Source of the DNA: Opitutaceae bacterium
GTDB taxonomy: Bacteria > Verrucomicrobiota > Verrucomicrobiia > Opitutales > Opitutaceae
Length of the DNA: 64,000 nt
Direction: 5' to 3'
NCBI GenBank assembly: GCA_027490995.1
Contig: JAIXWY010000011.1
Location: forward strand, 744,001 to 808,000
Below, in pieces: positions 63,423 to 64,000 of this stretch. Numbering within the stretch: the stretch's first letter is position 1; every line of letters begins with the position of its first letter. The notes under the pieces are model-generated. The model was not told where the DNA came from. It did no database searches and saw only the letters and a list, made by a program, of their open reading frames with translations. The position numbers and the translations under genes were made by a program.

Positions 63423-64000
63423 ATGCATCTGCGCGTCGTCCACCGGACTCTGTTCACCTACGCCGGCGAGGCCACGGAGAGCTTCAACGAACTCCGCCTT
63501 CGGCCGGCCGACACCGAGAGCCAACGGTGCCTCGCGTTCGATCTGCGAATCACGCCCGCGACGGAGGCACGCGACTACCGCGACTTCCACGGTAACACCG
63601 TCCACTACTTCGAGGTACCGGACCCACACGCGCAGCTATGCGTCACGACAATCTCCCGCGTCGAGACCGTGCCGCTCAACGAGCGCGCCGTCGTCCCGGA
63701 GGTCAGCGTCACTGAACTTTCCGCGTCACCCGAGCACGAGATGCTCGCCGAGTTTCACACCAGCTCACCCTACGTTCCACTCGAGGTCGAAATCTGGCGC
63801 GAAGCACAGGACGTCGTGAGCGACGGAAGCAGCGATGTTTGGAGTCACGTACGTCGTCTCGGTGAACACGTCCATCGCACCTTCGCCTACCGGCCCAACT
63901 CAACGGGAGTCCACACTCTAGCGACGGACGCCCTGCGCCAACGTTGCGGGGTCTGCCAGGACTTCGCCCATGTGCACCTCGGTCTCTGCCGGAGCCTCGG
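63423..64000 (+). CDS. Transglutaminase-like cysteine peptidase family protein (3' end outside window)
   Basis: The frame from ATG 63423 is open to the window end (192 codons). N-terminal Bact_transglu_N domain ('MHLRVVHRTLFTYAGEATES', 'NELRLRPADTESQRCLAFDL', 'DFHGNTVHYFEVPDPH') and the start of the transglutaminase-like core with 'RQRCGVCQDFAHVHLGLCRS', whose second cysteine is the predicted nucleophile. The His and Asp of the triad lie beyond the window. Third gene of the ATP-grasp/alpha-E/transglutaminase operon, 29 bases after the alpha-E gene. Confidence 0.93.
   Translation, partial: MHLRVVHRTLFTYAGEATESFNELRLRPADTESQRCLAFDLRITPATEARDYRDFHGNTVHYFEVPDPHAQLCVTTISRVETVPLNERAVVPEVSVTELSASPEHEMLAEFHTSSPYVPLEVEIWREAQDVVSDGSSDVWSHVRRLGEHVHRTFAYRPNSTGVHTLATDALRQRCGVCQDFAHVHLGLCRSL

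Overview
The window looks like chromosome of a high-GC, flagellated, aerobic Verrucomicrobiota bacterium, most likely of the Opitutaceae. This rests on gene content: TonB receptors with a 'LSPF.V' segment after the signal peptide, a lexA-imuA-imuB-dnaE2 operon with an operator close to the motif I recall for Verrucomicrobia (TGTTC-N4-GAACA), large secreted sulfatase, oxidoreductase and glycosidase-like genes, and a remnant of a VPDSG/PEP-CTERM-like protein. No 16S gene is present, so the family-level assignment is inference.

Layout. 1-2.9 kb: the 3' end of a MetE-like gene, lipB-lipA (lipoate synthesis) and AMP nucleosidase. 2.9-7.0 kb: cytochrome-oxidase assembly (ctaA-ctaB-DUF420 in overlapping order), flanked by a membrane-anchored HxHP-repeat protein and an azurin-like lipoprotein. 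7.1-17.0 kb: flagellar region, with two tandem flagellins transcribed leftward, and rightward fliD, a lipoprotein, an FlgM-like gene, fliS, a FliT-like gene, a hybrid histidine kinase and a sigma-54 activator; two candidate sigma-28 promoters are visible. 17.0-30.2 kb: housekeeping and metabolic genes (yicC, trpB, STAS protein, acnA, peroxiredoxin, tyrS, zinc membrane protease, Gfo/Idh oxidoreductase with divergent AraC regulator, cupin, and a large RG-rich protein of unknown function). 30.4-36.7 kb: the SOS mutasome operon. 37.0-38.9 kb: glnS and tRNA-Asp.

38.9-42.6 kb is a small genomic island at the 3' end of tRNA-Asp. A 27-bp perfect direct repeat of the tRNA 3' end bounds it, and a degenerate copy of the tRNA terminator follows the distal repeat. 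It carries an intact DUF2271-apbE pair, a frameshifted exported-protein remnant, a fragment resembling a phosphate-binding protein C-terminus and an IS66 transposase remnant, but no integrase.

42.9-59 kb is an accessory polymer or aromatic utilisation region: sialidase-like protein, DUF4190 protein, two TonB receptors, an amidohydrolase-Rieske pair, two exported Gfo/Idh oxidoreductases, a glycosidase-like beta-propeller protein and an arylsulfatase with an atypical active-site signature. Gene remnants sit at both edges: a circularly permuted ATP-grasp N-terminus at 48.6 kb and a Rieske half-domain at 59.4 kb. 59.6-64 kb: two small DoxX-like membrane proteins, then a circularly permuted ATP-grasp / alpha-E / transglutaminase-like operon running off the right edge.

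No CRISPR array or prophage was seen. The most unusual parts are the integrase-less tRNA-Asp island with its DUF2271-apbE pair, the LexA operator lying two bases before the lexA ATG, the FlgM-like candidate in the flagellar cluster, and the RG-rich protein of unknown function.
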